Shown in pieces: positions 46,875 to 58,624 of a stretch of DNA of 64,000 nt (the stretch's first letter is position 1; each line of letters opens with the position of its first letter). A model generated the notes under the pieces. The model ran no database searches, was not told the DNA's origin, and was given only the letters and a program-made list of their open reading frames with translations. This stretch comes from Orientallactaga sibirica (Eukaryota > Chordata > Mammalia > Rodentia > Dipodidae), in assembly GCA_036365145.1 (NCBI GenBank), contig JAEOAD010002183.1, positions 3,993,501 to 4,057,500 on the forward strand, read 5' to 3'. The position numbers and the translations under genes are program-made.

Positions 46875-47270
46875 ATGTTAGTTTTTCAAAGTAGGGGCTC
46901 ACTGTAGACCAGGTTGACCTGGAATTCACTATGTATTCTCAGGGTGGCCTTGAAATCACATTGATCCTTCTACCTCTGCCTCCCAAGTGCTGGGATTAAA
47001 AGCATTCACCACCATGCCCAGCTTAAATTAATTTTTAAAATTTTTTCTGTTTATTTATTTGAGAGTGACAGACAGACAAAGAGAGAAAGAGGCAGGTAGA
47101 TATAGAGAGAATGGGTGCACCAGCACCTCCAACCACTGCAAACGAACTCCAGATGCATACGCCACTTTGTTCATCTGGCTTACTTGGGTCCTGGGAATTG
47201 AGCCTTGAACCAGGGTCCTTAGGCTTCACTGGCAGGCACTTAACTGCTAAGCCATCTCTCCAGGCCCCAA
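46875..47270 (-). mobile_element. antisense B1 (to 47024) then antisense B2/Dip SINE (from 47045)
   Basis: Two adjacent full-length antisense insertions. Confidence 0.88.
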
Positions 47271-47864
47271 AATTAATTGTTTTAAAGTAAAAGAAAGTGG
47301 CTCTTGGTATATCCACAGAGCAGTACAATGACCACCACTGCCTGATTTCAAAACTTTTTATCACCTCCCCTGAAGCCCTGTGACCATGAAAAGCCATGCC
47401 CCTTTTGACCTCTCTCCATGTGCCCTTACCTCTGCCAACAAGTTGTCATTTTTTTCTGTGACTGTGGATAGGTCCATCATGGATATTTCACATGAAAAAC
47501 ATGTAGCTTTTGTTCTTGGCTTCTTTCATTTAGTAAAATGTTTTCAATATTCATCTGTGCTATAGCAGGATATCCCATTGTGTCAATATACTACATTTTG
47601 TTCGTTCACTTAAAAGTGGCTGGGGACTTGTATTGTTTCCATTTCTACACATTGTAAATACTGTTGTTGTAAATATTTGTAAGCACATGTCTATAATTGT
47701 CCTGGGGATATAGCCAGGAGTGGAATCACTGAATCATATGAAAATTCTAAACTTCTTTCAAGGCACTTCCAAAGTGACTAGGCCATTTTATAATGGCAAA
47801 AACAATGAGTGAGCCTTTCCTGTCTTGTTATTGCATGTTTATTATTATCTGTCTTCTAAATTTT

Positions 47865-48095
47865 AAAATTATTTATTTATTTTATTTTAATTTTTTTTAA
47901 TGAGACACAGAGTGTGAGAGAAAGAGTTGACATGCTAGGGCCTCTAGCTACTGCACTCAAACTCCAGACACATGCATCATCTTGTGTGCATGTGCAACCT
48001 TATGTATCTGGCTTATGTGGGTTCTGGGGAGCCGAATCTGGGTCCTTAACCTTCACAGACAAGCACTTCAACTGCTAAGCCATCTCTCCAGCCTA
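47865..48095 (-). mobile_element. B2/Dip-like SINE
   Basis: Antisense, with TTATTTATTTTATTTT tail. Confidence 0.85.
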
Positions 48096-48163
48096 CTATC
48101 TTTTTTAATTTCAGTCAACCTGATAGCTTTAAAGTGGTATATCAATAAATAAAAATAAAACAA

Positions 48164-48350
48164 GGGGCTGGAGAGACGTCTCAGTGGTTAAGGCACATGC
48201 TTGCAAAACCTAATGATCTGGGTTCTATTCCCCAGTATCCATGTAAAGCAGATGCACAACTTAGTGCAGCACCTGGAATTTGTTTACAGTGACTAGAGGC
48301 CCTGGCATACCCATTTTCTCACTCTCTGTTTGCAAATAAATACATAAAAA
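48164..48350 (+). mobile_element. B2/Dip-like SINE
   Basis: GGGGCTGGAGAGACGTCTC head. Confidence 0.88.
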
Positions 48351-48429
48351 TAAAGTGGTATTTCATGTGGCTTTGATTTTCACTTCCTAAATGACTAGTG
48401 ATATTGATCACCTATTTATTTATTCCTTT

Positions 48430-48617
48430 AATTTTTAAAAATTTATTTATTGGAGAGAGAGAGAAAGAGGCAGATGAGAGAGACTGGGAGCACTAGGCCC
48501 TCTAGCCACTGTAGACAAACTCCAGATATATGCTCCAACTTGTGTATCTGACATCAAACCTGGGTCCTTAGGCTTCACAGGCAAGCACCTTAACTGCTAA
48601 GCTATCTCTCCAGTCCA
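48430..48617 (-). mobile_element. B2/Dip-like SINE
   Basis: Antisense copy. Confidence 0.87.
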
Positions 48618-48861
48618 CTGCTAATTTTTAAAATATTATTTTCACCAGCCATTTCTATATTTTTGGGGGGGGAAAGAATGTCTACTCAGATCCTATTTTG
48701 AAATTGAGTTATTTGTCTTTCAGTTGTTGACTTGGATGATTTCTTTGTATATTTAGGGTATAAGTCTTTTATCATACATAAGTATTCATTTTCTCCATTC
48801 TGTGGGTTGTCTTTATTTTCATCATAATAACCCTTGAAAAACACATTTTAAAAAACTTTGG

Positions 48862-49030
48862 TAGCTGGGCATGGTGGTTCACGCCTTTAATCCCAGCACT
48901 CACGAGGCAGAGGTAGGAGGATCGCCACAAGTTCAAGGCCACCCTGAGACTACATAGTGAAGTCCAGGTCAGCCTGAGTTAGAGTGAAACCCTACCTCAA
49001 AAACCAAAACCAAACCAAACCAAAACAAAA
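48862..49030 (+). mobile_element. B1-like SINE
   Basis: (CCAAA)n tail. Confidence 0.9.
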
Positions 49031-49244
49031 CAAAAAAAACTGGTAAACCACAAGAAGATGTGCTACTTTGTAAACAAATTTAAAAATAATAAAATTTTGG
49101 CAAAGCCCATTTTCTTTTCTTCTTTTGAGGTTTGTGTTTCTGACACAATATATATCAAATTACTGCCTAATCCAAAATCATAAAGATTGTCTTCTAAGAG
49201 TTTTTTCTAAAGTTTTTAAAATTGTTCATATTTTGGTCTCTGAC

Positions 49245-49259
49245 ATTTTTTTTTTTTTT

Positions 49260-49290
<31 letters not shown>

Positions 49291-49475
49291 CCATTGGCCT
49301 CTCAGCCTATGTGAACAAACTCCAGATGCGCTCGCCCCCTTGTGGGCAAGTGCGGCATTGCACACCTTGCGTCACTTTTGTGTCTGGCTAAATGTGGGAC
49401 CTGGAGAATCAAATGGGTGTTCCTAGGCTTCACAGGCAGGTGCCTTTAATCGCTAAGCTATCTCTCCAGCCCCAC
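49245..49475 (-). mobile_element. B2/Dip-like SINE, long subtype
   Basis: Contains CCCCTTGTGGGCAAGTGCGG; single B-box segment. Confidence 0.88.
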
Positions 49476-49949
49476 AATTTTGAATTAATTTTATATATGA
49501 TATAAAGTAGGGGAGCAACCTCATTCTTTTGCATGAGATATCAAGTTGTCCCAGTGAGGGACCCTCTTTTGGATCCTGCATGAAGGCATTGAATAGGCTG
49601 GTGGGTCTGTTTAGGTGTGCATTCAGAGATGAGGACCCAAAGTAGGAACTAGTGATGATCTGAGATCCAACTGAAGTATTAAAGTAATATTTCAGGAGAG
49701 AGATTAGACTGAAGGGAAGGCAGAAGGGCTGTGTGAGGCTTTGGCTTCTTAATGCCTGTTGGAAGAACAGTGGATCCTTGTAGAAGGACGACCTGAATGG
49801 ATCATCTAGGTAAAGTTACAGCATCTCCAGGATTTTGAATATTTTCTTATTCTGCTGAGAAAGATAGAATTGGGTCAAACCTATGTTCCTTTCCATGTAT
49901 TGCAGTGACAGCGGGCAGGATTGCCTAGACTCAGAGGAGCCCAAAACTA

Positions 49950-50219
49950 TTTTTTTTTGATAGAGAGAGAGACAGAGAGAGAGAGGGAGAGAGAGAAAGA
50001 GAGAGAGAGAAGGAGAGAGAGACAGAAAGAATGGGTGCACCAGGGCTTGTCAGCTGCTGTGAACGAACTCCAGATGTGTGTGTTCCCTTGTGCACATGTG
50101 TGACATTGTGTGTGTGCATCACTTTTGCATCTGGCTAAATGTGGGACCTGGAGGTTTGAATGGGTGTTCTTAGGCTCCTCAGGCAGGTGCCTTAACCATT
50201 AAGCCATCTCTCCAGCCCC
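49950..50219 (-). mobile_element. B2/Dip-like SINE, long subtype
   Basis: (GA)n 49963-50030; single B-box segment. Confidence 0.88.
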
Positions 50220-50417
50220 CAAAACTATTCATGACTAGCTGTGAATGATGTTACTACTTATTGAAATATTTCCAGATTTGACATTTTTATTTGTACAAAA
50301 AGATACAATATAGCTTATAATCATGTTCTAAGCAAATGTAACCTGTAAATACTATGTTAATTTTAACTTTGTACTATCAACTATGATTAAAAGCATAACT
50401 TTTAAAACAACACTTCA

Positions 50418-50560
50418 AGCTGGGCATGGTGGCACACACCTTTAATCCCAGCACTCAGGAAACAAAGGTAGAAGGATCGCCGTGAGTTTGAGGCCACCCT
50501 GAGGATACAGAGTGAATTCCAGGTCAGCCTGGGCTGGAGTGAAACCCTACCTCGAAAAAC

Positions 50561-50597
<37 letters not shown>
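50418..50597 (+). mobile_element. B1-like SINE with 34-bp A tail
   Basis: Long pure A tail suggests a recent insertion. Confidence 0.92.
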
Positions 50598-50599
<2 letters not shown>

Positions 50600-50797
50600 T
50601 TTTTTTCAGTGAATTTGAACACATTCATATTTCTAATAATTCTTTGCTAGTAATTTGTGATCAGAATATCTGGGCTTTTCCAATAGTGTGTTGCACAATT
50701 CATTTTCACAGTAACCATTTCCCAGAGAATAAAATCATACATTCATAAAGGTATATCAGACACTGTACATTTTAAAATATACTCATTACCATTAGAA

Positions 50798-50930
50798 ATA
50801 GAGGAAAGAATATGATGGAGAGTAGATCTGTGGAGGGAAAAGTAGGGGAGGGGAGGTAATTATCATGGTTTATTGTCTATAATTATGGAAGTTGTCAATA
50901 AAAATAAGTTTAAAAAATAAAGCCAGATAC
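50798..50930 (+). mobile_element. L1 3' end fragment
   Basis: Shares the motifs GATGGAGAGT, GGGGAGGGGAGG and GTTGTCAATAAA with the end of the L1 copy at 8260-8350. Severely 5'-truncated. Confidence 0.7.
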
Positions 50931-51494
50931 ACAAAATGGGAAAAAAAGAGATTTTTTTCAATCTTTGCTCAATCTTTAAATATATACATAATTCAGACCT
51001 TATCCAATGACAATGAAGTATTTAAACCAATCGAAGGTCTATTTGGTACCCACTGAACTCATGCTATTGATGGTGAGGAGAAGCAAGGAGACTACTGAGA
51101 AGTGAGGGGCCAACTTTGTATGCTGTGAGATGAGAGTTCTCCAGGACAAAGTTTCAGAGGGAAATTAGCAGTGAGAAGAACCAGTTGGTGGAGGAAGTAC
51201 TGAGCAAGCTGTGATCAGTACACATCCATTGGACTCCTGTAATGTGCCAGACTGGGCTGGGTCTTAGCTTTTGAAATGCAGATTGAACAAATCAGTCTTA
51301 GCTCCCATTTTTGGAATTAGAAAAATGTGGCTTGCTGGGAATTGGTTGAGTGACATAAAGAGACATGACTGACCTCAGGCTTCCCAAAAGATACCTTTGC
51401 CCTCCCTGAAACTTGGCTATTTAGATTTGACAACATTTATTAAGTGCAGAAGGGTGTAAGAGATTTAAGAGCTAGGACTTTACTGGGTTTTTAA

Positions 51495-51645
51495 AATTTT
51501 TATCTTTTGATTTTTCAAGGTAGGATCAGCCCAGGCTGACCTGGAATTCACTATATAGTTTTAGGCTGGCCTCAAACTCACAGTGATCCTTCTAACCTCA
51601 GCTTACCCAGTGTTGGAATTAAAGGGACATGCCAAAACACCTGGG
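51495..51645 (-). mobile_element. diverged B1-like SINE
   Basis: Antisense. Confidence 0.75.
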
Positions 51646-52147
51646 ACAGAGAAAGAGAGAGAGAGAAAGAGAGAGAGAGACTGTGAATGGGTGCACTAGG
51701 GCCTCTAGCCACTGCAAATGAACTTCAGATGTGTGTGCTACTTTGTGTATCTGGCTTTACATGGTGTTGCATGTTCACATTGCTGGCAGAAAACACCTGA
51801 TCAAGAGCAGCTTATGGGAAAAGGGGGTTTATTTGGCTTACAGACTCAAGGGGAAGCTCCATGATGGCAGGGGAAAGCAGTGACATGAGCAAAGCATGGA
51901 CATCACCTCCTGGCCAACATCAGATGGACAACAGCAACAGGAGAGTGTGCCAAGCACTGGCCTGCCCCCAACAAGACACTGCCTCCTGGAGGTGTTATTT
52001 CCCAAATTGCCAACATGGCATTCAGAACATGTAAGTTTATGGGGGACACCTGAATCAAACCACCACACATGGGTACTGCAGAATGCAACTCAGTTTGTTA
52101 GCCTTTGCAGGCAAATGCCTTAGCCGCTGAACTATCACTCCAGCCCA
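51645..52147 (-). mobile_element. B2/Dip-like SINE split by a MaLR-like LTR
   Basis: Halves 51645-51764 and 52068-52147 rejoin at CATGG. Confidence 0.88.
51765..52067 (-). mobile_element. MaLR-like solo LTR inside a SINE, exact 5-bp duplication
   Basis: Minus strand TGTGGTGG to GCAACA with CATGG on both sides (51760-51764, 52068-52072). It splits an antisense B2/Dip SINE (51645-52147). Confidence 0.88.
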
Positions 52148-52656
52148 GATTTTACTGTTTTTATTTATTATGGAGGTTAATAGTCATCCTATTTTTGACT
52201 TTTATTACTACCATTTGTCTTATATATGGCTTTTTCTTAATGCCGATCCCTTCTTCAGGGACAAAATTCTTTATTATGACACATGGAAAAGTATTATCTG
52301 CTCCGTAAGGGTATACATCCTGTTCAGTTCCCAAGAGCACAATGTGACAAGAGATGTCCAGACAATTCAAACACAAATAATTAATAGTAATAGTAGTAAC
52401 TGTAGTAGTAGGAGAAGAAGAAGAAGATTGGGACCAAACTTATATAATTGCTTCAAACATTTCTTCTACTTAGTAGCCATATTACGTATATATCATATTA
52501 TTTCTTATTTTCTCTGCCTCACTCCCAGAATTTAACTCAAAATTTCAGGATGTGACCTGGAAAAATGTAGTTTACTTATAGTCCAGTTGATTCAGACTCC
52601 AGTAATCTTGGATCTCATGATGAAAAACACTGGCCTAAGGGAAGACACATACTCAC

Positions 52657-52761
52657 ATAGCCTATGAACCACAGGCAGAAAGCAGGAGAGATCCACTCTC
52701 TGGCATGGATTCCACAGTCAATCCATATGGCATTTTTGGTTGGTTGGTCATTTCTAGAAAC
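52657..52761 (-). CDS. CPB2: CPB2 exon 6 (HAREW zinc-binding motif)
   Basis: 105-nt exon, phase 0. The acceptor is TTGAGCAG/GTTTCT and the donor GGCTAT/GTGAGT. It encodes [17 protein letters not shown], then [18 protein letters not shown]. His181 and Glu184 of HAREW are two of the three zinc ligands of the M14 metallocarboxypeptidase fold, and Arg183 corresponds to the family substrate-contact Arg. This exon first identified the gene. Confidence 0.98.
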
Positions 52762-52924
52762 CTGCTCAAAGAAAATCAGAAAGTTAGCAAAATAATATAT
52801 CTCAGGATAAAAACCTCTCATTTATATAGTGCTTATATTTAATCACTTCAGCAAATCTATAAAACGTACATTTCCTGTGTATTCCTTTGAGCTTCTCAAA
52901 GGAAATTTAAAAGTCCATGATATT

Positions 52925-53181
52925 GGGCTGGAGAGATGGCTTAGCGGTTCAGGCATCTGCCTCCTAAGCCTAAGAAGGCAGGTTCCAATCTCCAGGTCCC
53001 ACATTTAGCCAGATGCAAAGTGATGCAAGGGCGCAATACTGCACTTGCCCATAAGAGGGCATACATCTGGAATTCATTCACAGTGGCTGAGAGGCTGCTG
53101 GTGTGCCCATTCTCTCTTTCTGCCTCTCTCCCCTCTCTCTCTGTCTCTCTCTGTGTCTCTCTCCAAAAAAAAAAAAAAAAA
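52925..53181 (+). mobile_element. B2/Dip-like SINE, long subtype
   Basis: Target duplication around TCCATGATATT and TCTATGATATT; ends 165 bp upstream of CPB2 exon 6 in the transcript. Confidence 0.88.
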
Positions 53182-53607
53182 GTCTATGATATTAAGGGAT
53201 GGTTAGTTGGGTCATAATGCTGGCATAAGTTGGGACTGAGATTTGAAGCTAGGATTCTTGGATTAAAGCTCCCACCATCACCTAGGCAGACAGAGCTAGG
53301 ATTGAAGTACAGAGCAGAGACCAGAGAACCAGCACTTGAGGTAGCTCTTCACACCTCAAGGCATACTGGTGTGTGCTGCGGGGCTCCAGTCTGCAAGGGA
53401 ACTATAGACACACCAAGGAGCTAAACTCCCTCACAGTTTTCATATTTTCTGTGCAGACTATTTCTCCTCTTCACACAATACAAGTTCACATATCATCTAA
53501 TTTCACACAATTGATGCCATTGGATTAAGGGGCAGAGGCTTAGATCTGACTCACAGTTTGGCAGGCTAGTACAAGATACTAAATCTGTGGAATAAGAATT
53601 TTTAAAG

Positions 53608-53812
53608 CTTGGGGATGAGGATATGGCTCAGCAGTTAAAGGCACTTATTTGTAGAAGCCTGCCAACCTGGGTTCAATTTGCAAGTTCCTATGTAAAGCTA
53701 GATGCACAAAGTGTTGGGTGCATGCATCTCGAGTTCATTTGCAGTGGCAAGAGGCTCTGGTGCACACATTCTCTCCCTCCCTCTCTCTCAAATAAATAGC
53801 TAATGTTTTTTA
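53608..53812 (+). mobile_element. diverged B2/Dip-like SINE
   Basis: GCTTGGGGATGAGGATATGG head. Confidence 0.75.
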
Positions 53813-53824
53813 AAAAGAATTTTC

Positions 53825-53992
53825 AATGAAGGGCATGGTGGCACATGCCTTTAATCCTTAGAAGGCAGAGGTAGGAATCCTCCTACCTCTATGAATTCAG
53901 GTCCAATTTGGGACTACAGAGTGAATTCCAGGTCAGCCTGGTCTAGAGTGAGACCCTACCTTGAAAAAACAAAACAATACAAAACAAAAGTT
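53825..53992 (+). mobile_element. B1-like SINE
   Basis: Small rearrangement near AATCCTCCTACC. Confidence 0.8.
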
Positions 53993-54642
53993 TTTAAACT
54001 TTACTCAATGACTTTAATGTCTTCAGAAGAATCTCAAGAACACTTCTAAAATTAACTAATTGTCAGAATTTTAAATAATTAGTTATATTTTTTAGGATAT
54101 AAAGTGAAGGAAGAAGCATAAAATCAAACAAATATGTAGAGTTGCTAAAACAAGAAGAAAAGAAAAGAGAGCTACATATTGCCTTTACAGGATTCCAGGA
54201 AGTCCTTTTATCCTAACATGTAGTTAGCAATATCCAAATTAGGGAGACAGTCTAATGGCCACAGATAGTTAACTTGGATAGTCAAAGGGACTTGGATTAT
54301 TTCATTTACTCCATGTCAAGAAAATCCTCAGGTGCTAGATTATTGGCCTTATGTGATCTTTTTATTTATCTACTTTTAACTTCTTTGAACTTTTTATCAC
54401 TTCTGTCACTGACTGGCAATATTGTGGCAGTGCATAGAATCATATGTGCACATTCTTGATCAAGTAAGGGTAAGACTTAAAACATGTAGGATTCATGATT
54501 TCCCAGTATGCACATCCAGTTTCCAGACACATAAATTATAAGAAGTATACATAACAAGGTTGAAAATGTCATAGGTGGGTGGGCCATGATGACATGAATC
54601 TAATGTAGCCAGTGTAATCACTAAGGGAACCTAATATGTCAT

Positions 54643-54834
54643 TGTGGTGGTTTGATTGTAAATGTCCCACATAGCTTATGGCATTTTTGACTAAGATTAA
54701 GTTTCCAGGGGGCAGGCATGGTGGTGCATGCCTTTAATCCCAGCACTTGGGAGGCAGAGGTAGGAGGATCGCCATGAGTTCAAGGCCACCCAGAGAGTAC
54801 AGAGTAAATTCCAGGTCAGCCTGAGCTACCTCGG

Positions 54835-54871
<37 letters not shown>

Positions 54872-55160
54872 TTGTTTCCTACTTAAGTCTCCAGTAGACT
54901 GAGCCCTGCTGGAGGAGGTGTGTCACCAGGGCTGGCTGTACCTTGGAGTGGAATCCAGCCCTAAGGTGTGTTCTGATGTAGCTTGAACCCTGGATGTTCC
55001 CTCTCTTTCTCTGCTGTGGTTATATGATGAAGTGAGATAGCTTCCTCTGCCATGATGAAGCTTCCCCTGGAATCTATAAGCCTGAAATAAACCCTTTTCT
55101 CCCATAAGCTACTTCCAGTTGGGTGTTTGTCATTATATCAATGTATAGGTAACTGCAACA
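54643..55160 (+). mobile_element. MaLR-like LTR (split by B1 with long A tail)
   Basis: TGTGGTGG to GCAACA, GAAATAAACCC near 55085. B1 insertion about 54708-54869. Confidence 0.75.
54708..54869 (+). mobile_element. B1-like SINE in LTR
   Basis: 33-bp A tail. Confidence 0.9.
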
Positions 55161-55187
55161 GCCTTATGTTTACAGTGCAAGATCTTC

Positions 55188-55191
<4 letters not shown>

Positions 55192-55230
<39 letters not shown>
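55192..55230. repeat. (CA)n microsatellite
   Basis: About 19 CA units next to an antisense SINE tail. Confidence 0.95.
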
Positions 55231-55232
<2 letters not shown>

Positions 55233-55424
55233 TTTTATTTATTATTAGAGAGAAAAAGAGAGAGAAGGAGTGAATGGGTGTGCCAGGACCTTTAGCCACT
55301 GCAAATGAATTCCAGACACATGTGCCACAATGTGCATCTGGTTTATGTAGTTCAAGGGAATTGAACATGGGTCCTTAGGCTTTGCAGGCAAGCACCTTAA
55401 CCACAAAGCCATCTCTCCAGCCCT
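55231..55424 (-). mobile_element. B2/Dip-like SINE
   Basis: Antisense. Confidence 0.88.
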
Positions 55425-55452
55425 TGTAATTTTTAAAAAAATATTTTATTTT

Positions 55453-55665
55453 GGGCTGGAGGGATGGCTTAGTGGTTAAAGTACTTGCCTGCAATGCCAA
55501 AGGACTCAGATTCTATTTCCCAGGACCCACGTAAGCCAGATGCACAAGGTGGCCCATGCATCTGGAGTTTGTTTGCAGTGCCTGGAGGCCCTGGCATGCC
55601 CTTTTCTCCCCGCTCTCTCTCTGCCTCTTTCTCTCTGTCAAAATAAAATATTTTAAAATATTTTA
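55453..55665 (+). mobile_element. B2/Dip-like SINE
   Basis: GGGCTGGAGGGATGGC head; ATATTTTATTT repeated at both ends. Confidence 0.9.
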
Positions 55666-55751
55666 TTTTTATTTATTTATTTGAGAGGAAGAGAGAGGGA
55701 GAGAACATTGCAAGATCTTCTAAGGAATAAATTAAACACTGAAATATCTTG

Positions 55752-56110
55752 GAGCTAGGGTGATGGATCAGCCATTAAAAGCACTTCACAAGCCTAATGA
55801 ATGGAGTATGGGTCCCCAGAACCTATGTAAAGCCAGATACAAGGAGTGTATATATCTGTAATCCCATCATACCGAGGGCAATGGGAGGCAGAGTTGAGAG
55901 AATCCCAAAGCTCATGGGCCACCTACCTAATCTGATTTTCCCAGCTGCAAACAAGAGGGGCTGTTTCAAACAAGGTGCAAAGTAAGTGCTGCCGAGTTTG
56001 TCCTCTGACCTTTACACACAACTATGGCACGCACATGCCCATACCTACACACATAGATATTCATACACACACATCCACACTCATTACAAATAAAATAAAT
56101 AAATAAAACA
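55752..56110 (+). mobile_element. tRNA-headed composite SINE
   Basis: GAGCTAGGGTGATGGATCAGCC head, ACACA-rich end, AAATAAATAAAT tail. Confidence 0.6.
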
Positions 56111-56114
56111 CTTG

Positions 56115-56345
56115 GGGCCAGAAAGATGGTTTAGTAGCCAAGGCGCTTGCTAGCATAGCCAAAGAACACAAATTAATTCCCCAGTATCCACATAAAGCCA
56201 AGAGCACAAAGTGGTGCATGGGTCTGGAGTTTGTTTGCAGTGGCTAGAGTCCCTGGCGTTCCTTTCTCTCTCTGTCTCTGTCTGTCTGTCTGTCTGTCTC
56301 TTTCTCTCTCTCTCCCCCTTTCTCAAATAAATTTTAAAAAAATTT
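56115..56345 (+). mobile_element. B2/Dip-like SINE
   Basis: GGGGCCAGAAAGATGG head; (GTCT)n 56277-56298. Confidence 0.87.
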
Positions 56346-56452
56346 TAAAAACAATCTGGTGGTGCTGAAGTCCTTTCACTTGGGAGCTGGATGCAAGAGG
56401 CTCAGAACTAAGGCCAGTCTGGGACAGAAAACCCTGTCTCAAAACAAAAAAC

Positions 56453-56615
56453 AGCCAGGTATTGTGGCTCACGACTTTAGTCCTAGCACTTGGGAGGCAG
56501 AGGTAGGATGATCTATGTGATTTTGAGGCCAGCCTGAGACTACATAGTGAATTCCAGGTCAGCCTGGGCTAGAGTGACGAGTAAGACCCTATCTCAAAAA
56601 CACCAACAACAAAAA
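56453..56615 (+). mobile_element. B1-like SINE
   Basis: CAGCCAGGTATTGTGGCTC start. Confidence 0.87.
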
Positions 56616-57202
56616 CCTGTTTCCTGACTCCAAATCTTATCTTTGAGTGACTAAAAAGTCTTAACTATTATGATCAAGTGTTAATTCTATTACTAAATAA
56701 AATGTATTTTCACTGATTACATATTTTTCAGAGCTTCTTTTAATTTTTTTAAGGGGTAATGTGGTAGAAAACAGAACTACAGAATTGGAAAATATAACGA
56801 AAAGGTATTATGGTCAGGCTCATAGAAATTTTCAGTTTCTACATTCACTGACTTTATCAGCACAGTTTATTAAAAGAAAACACCTTATCCATGGCACTGC
56901 AGTTGATCAGATTCCCTGGCCCCTGTCCTTCCCAGATTAGGTTCAGTTTTGCTCTGGTTTTAAAAGCTACATCAATGTTTGTCTAGTAATAGGTTTCTCT
57001 TCTCTCTCCCTCTCTCTGTGGTGGCAGTAGTGTAAACAAAACAGGGACTTGAAAAACAATCCAGACCACTTCTTCTGTTTATGAATGTGAGTGCATATGC
57101 CCACGGAAAGTGGCTCACATAATTATCTGATGTCAGATAAACACAGACACTGCATTATGCCCGTCAATGCTTCCCTTACTGATTCTCCTTTAGAATCTTT
57201 AC

Positions 57203-57304
57203 CTTTAGAACATAAAGTGGGTTCTTCTCATACGATGATCCAATGTGTATTCTTTTGACCATGCTAGGATACCGCTCAGTTATAAGTTCTATCCAGGAAT
57301 ATAT
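57203..57304 (-). CDS. CPB2: CPB2 exon 5
   Basis: 102-nt exon, phase 0. The acceptor is TTTGTGTAG/ATATAT and the donor CTAAAG/GTAAAG. It encodes IYSWIELITERYPSMVKRIH, then IGSSYEKNPLYVLK, the first helix and strand of the catalytic domain. It is bracketed with exons 6-8 by the inverted duplication arms. Confidence 0.97.
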
Positions 57305-57499
57305 CTACACAAAAAGAAGTCAGCAGTTAATCACAGGATAAATTCAAAGGATTTTCCTAATCACAGGGAATAGGAAACTTCCTCAAGCCTTTGGATGTTG
57401 AAGAAATGAGGAACTCAAACATTTTGATTGAACATTTATTTTTCAGGAAAATTAATAAAATTAAGGGTTTTTCTTTGTTTTTGGATTTTTGTGGGGAAA

Positions 57500-57640
57500 A
57501 AAAGGTTTATTTTGGCTTGCAGATTCGAGGGAAAGCTCCATGGTGGCAGGGAAAACAATGGCATGAGCAGAGGGTAGATATCACCTCCTGGTCAACATTA
57601 GGTAGACAACAGAAATAGGAGCGTGTGTCCAAAATTAAGT
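57500..57640 (-). mobile_element. MaLR-like LTR fragment
   Basis: GGTTTATTTTGGCTTGCAG and CTCCATGGTGGCAGGG match the 51830-51880 copy in the same orientation. Confidence 0.65.
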
Positions 57641-57724
57641 TTTGATGAGTGCCAAAGTGTAGAGAAAGAGTGAAACAGTTTTAAGAAGCATTATAAAAAG
57701 ACAAAGTTGATCTTTAAGTATTGT

Positions 57725-57930
57725 CCCTGGAAATTATTTCTATTCATTCTGAGGTGCTAGAGATGGATGCAGGGCCTTGTCTAAGAGAGGCAAGGGCTCT
57801 ACTATTTAGCTATGTCTCCCCAGCCCTTGGCTTTTTTTTTTTTTTTTGGCAGGTTGGCCTTGAACTCACAATTCTCCAGCCCCAGCCTTCAGAGTACTGG
57901 GATTACAGGCCTATGTCACCATGCCCCACC
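57725..57930 (-). mobile_element. antisense ID/B1 composite
   Basis: ID-like reverse half ends CTCCCCAGCCC; B1-like half after a T run. Confidence 0.6.
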
Positions 57931-58624
57931 TTAATCCTTAATGTTATTTTAGGGGCTCATCACAGTAAGTCTCTGTGTTTGTGCATGAGCTCTTCCAACC
58001 ATTCATTCAGATCTCACACATAGAAGACTAAAAATATGTTAACTTTTCAAGACTAAGCAACCTAGGCACCATCTTTTTACAGGACAGATACTTGTCTCAT
58101 CTCACTGAAAGCCTGTGCAAGCATGAGATTGGTGGAATGACAAGAGACAAAGATGAGGATAATTTGGAGAACAACTCCACCTTAGAAAGTGGTTTTATTC
58201 TGGCCTCACTTCTGCATGGAAGTCCAGGTGTATCTGTGGCTCTGACAAAACTATAGTGGGAGGGAAAAATGAATAAATTCTGGAGGCAACTTTGTATACT
58301 AGCTCCCCTTCAAGACAGGCATTGATTTATTGTCTGGTTTAGGATAGCTTAGACTGAACTTTGTCATGTCTCATCATAGACCAACTTTCTAGGCACCATG
58401 GTTAAACTCAGACTTCCTGGATCGGGAATGAGCAGCACTTGGAACTTTCCTAGAGATGACTTCAAAGAGAAATCCCAGATGAGGGAAACTGAAGCACCAC
58501 CATTTACCCTGGGTTCTCTTACAATAGGAAAACAAAATGAGTGGCATGTGTGAGTAAATATCCCAAAGCTGAGGACAGAGAGATTCCTCAAAGATCTGTC
58601 ACCATGTACCAACCTCAGTTTCTG

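Larger units (their letters stand above)
41918..52656 (-). other. CPB2: CPB2 intron 6 (10.7 kb, largest in the window)
   Basis: Holds about 15 SINEs of both families, tRNA-headed composite SINEs (43515-43730, 43937-44460), an L1 3' end (about 50798-50930), an antisense MaLR-like LTR inside a SINE (51765-52067) and poly(A)/(GA)n tracts. 42000-43500 and 45500-46190 show no clear element. No exon-like sequence seen. Confidence 0.75.
52762..57202 (-). other. CPB2: CPB2 intron 5
   Basis: 4441 bp. It holds B2/Dip SINEs at 52925, 53608, 55236 (antisense), 55453 and 56115; a MaLR-like LTR split by a B1 (54643-55160); (CA)n (55192-55230); a composite SINE (about 55752-56110) and a B1 (56453-56615). 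53190-53600 and 54000-54640 show no clear element. Confidence 0.75.

Noticed and set aside
52170..52535. 121-codon plus-strand frame next to CPB2 exon 6
   Set aside because: AT-rich, contains an (AGAAG)n run, no similarity recognised, opposite to the gene.
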